Positions 14,364 to 15,206 of a stretch of 15,206 nt of DNA are shown here, piece after piece (position 1 is the stretch's first letter; each line of letters begins with the position of its first letter). The notes beneath the pieces are model-generated. The model had not been told where the DNA came from. It did no database searches and saw only the letters and a list, made by a program, of their open reading frames with translations. The DNA lies in NCBI GenBank assembly GCA_024277515.1, contig JAJRVB010000106.1:1-15206 (forward strand), in the 5' to 3' direction. This DNA comes from Nitrospirota bacterium. GTDB lineage: Bacteria > Nitrospirota > Thermodesulfovibrionia > UBA6902. The position numbers were made by a program, and so were the translations under genes.

Positions 14364-15206
14364 ATGCCGCTAGATCCAACGAAGCATGCAGACTGGGAAA
14401 TTGCAGAAGAAGCAGAAAAGTCAATGGCGTCAATTTACGATATTGGAGAACGCCTTGGACTCACCAAAGAAGAACTGCTGCCGCAGGGCCATTACATAGG
14501 AAAAATTGATTACACAAAAGTCCTTGAACGCCTGAAAGATAAACCGAATGGAAAGTACATTGATGTCACCGCCATTACTCCCACACCGCTTGGAGAAGGC
14601 AAATCCACTTCGTCAATGGGTCTTGTTCAGGGCCTGGGCAAGCTGGGCAAAAGTGTAAGCGCCGCGATCAGACAGCCTTCCGGCGGTCCCACCATGAACA
14701 TCAAGGGGTCGGCGGCAGGAGGCGGACTCGCGCAGTGTATTCCCTTAACCCCTTTTTCACTCGGATTTACGGGTGATATCAACGCGATCATGAACGCGCA
14801 TAATCTCGCGATGGTAGCGCTCACCTCAAGGATGCAGCACGAGCGTAATTATACGGATGAACAGCTGATGCGCCTCAGCAACATGGAAAGACTCGACATT
14901 GATCCGACAAAAGTTGAGATGGGCTGGATAATGGATTTCTGCTGCCAGGCATTACGAAACATAATTATTGGTATTGACGGGGTCAATGGTAAAAGCGACG
15001 GCTATATGATGAAATCAAAGTTCGGTATCGCCGTATCATCAGAAGTCATGGCGATTCTCGCAGTCGCAACGAGCCTGAAAGACATGCGTGAACGTATGGG
15101 CAAGATCGTTGTCGCGTATAACAAGAAGGGCAAACCGGTTACGACCGAAGACCTTCAGGTTGCCGGGGCAATGACGGGATGGATGGTTGAGGCCATGAAT
15201 CCAAGC
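14364..15206 (+). CDS. fhs: Formate--tetrahydrofolate ligase (partial)
   Basis: The first 281 codons are seen before the right edge cuts the gene; family members are about 555-590 residues. The enzyme joins formate to tetrahydrofolate with ATP, giving 10-formyl-THF for one-carbon metabolism and the methyl branch of the Wood-Ljungdahl pathway. Evidence is the ATP-binding TPLGEGKST loop (74-82), RQPSGGPT (103-110), IKGSAAGGG (113-121), FTGDINAI (135-142), and ALRNIIIGIDG (196-206). The ATG at 14364 follows AGGGGGA at 14351-14357, a good ribosome binding site. Compared with the Moorella enzyme as I recall it, Glu in the REPS motif is Gln here, and there is an extra stretch of about 13 residues near 157-176, so this is a divergent branch of the family. 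The cysteine pair DFCC (191-194) is also unusual. Confidence 0.93.
   Translation, partial: MPLDPTKHADWEIAEEAEKSMASIYDIGERLGLTKEELLPQGHYIGKIDYTKVLERLKDKPNGKYIDVTAITPTPLGEGKSTSSMGLVQGLGKLGKSVSAAIRQPSGGPTMNIKGSAAGGGLAQCIPLTPFSLGFTGDINAIMNAHNLAMVALTSRMQHERNYTDEQLMRLSNMERLDIDPTKVEMGWIMDFCCQALRNIIIGIDGVNGKSDGYMMKSKFGIAVSSEVMAILAVATSLKDMRERMGKIVVAYNKKGKPVTTEDLQVAGAMTGWMVEAMNPS

Noticed and set aside
1..15206. CRISPR array, transposon, phage or defence system
   Set aside because: No regularly spaced repeats, transposase, integrase, nuclease or toxin-antitoxin-like genes were seen; the window looks like stable chromosome.

Overview
The window reads as ordinary chromosome from a Gram-negative, probably anaerobic bacterium. 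An RND efflux pump with a periplasmic adaptor implies an outer membrane. A divergent formate--tetrahydrofolate ligase, a HAMP/multi-PAS sensor protein, an HD-GYP phosphodiesterase and a PilZ protein are together typical of Nitrospirota or Desulfobacterota-type lineages. That placement is an inference from protein style, not a database result. No phage, transposase, CRISPR array, rRNA or tRNA gene was seen.

Layout. (1) Positions 1-733, minus strand, hold a CinA-N/FLAD1-like MoCF-domain protein that runs off the left edge. (2) Divergent from it, 960-3774 carries a two-gene signalling unit: a membrane HAMP protein with three PAS-like regions and no output domain, overlapping a PAS + HD-GYP cyclic-di-GMP phosphodiesterase. 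(3) Positions 3905-8167 carry a two-gene RND efflux unit (HlyD-type adaptor and AcrB-type permease) with no outer-membrane channel gene in the window. (4) A single-domain PilZ protein (8345-8671, minus) and a 50-residue Cys-rich mini-protein (9002-9154, plus) diverge from a 330-base spacer that contains promoter-like sites and repeated motifs. (5) A 17-bp perfect inverted repeat (9158-9202) sits between the mini-protein and the convergent priA gene (9228-11195, minus). (6) An imperfect long inverted repeat (11235-11319) separates priA from a P2A-type calcium-transporting ATPase (11335-13986, minus). (7) A 377-base spacer with a good extended -10 promoter and a possibly structured leader precedes fhs, which runs off the right edge at 15206.

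How the genes fit together. The HD-GYP enzyme (c-di-GMP breakdown) and the PilZ protein (c-di-GMP binding) could belong to one second-messenger circuit, with the overlapping HAMP/PAS protein as its sensory input. The efflux pump, PriA, Ca-ATPase and FTHFS look like independent housekeeping or stress functions.

The most unusual observation is that three PAS regions, spread over the two overlapping signalling genes, share an exact Cys-x4-His-x8-Cys spacing, which suggests a common metal or redox input. Other items worth checking are the overlapping sensor/phosphodiesterase arrangement, the Cys-rich mini-protein with its repeat-bearing leader, and the two intergenic inverted repeats.
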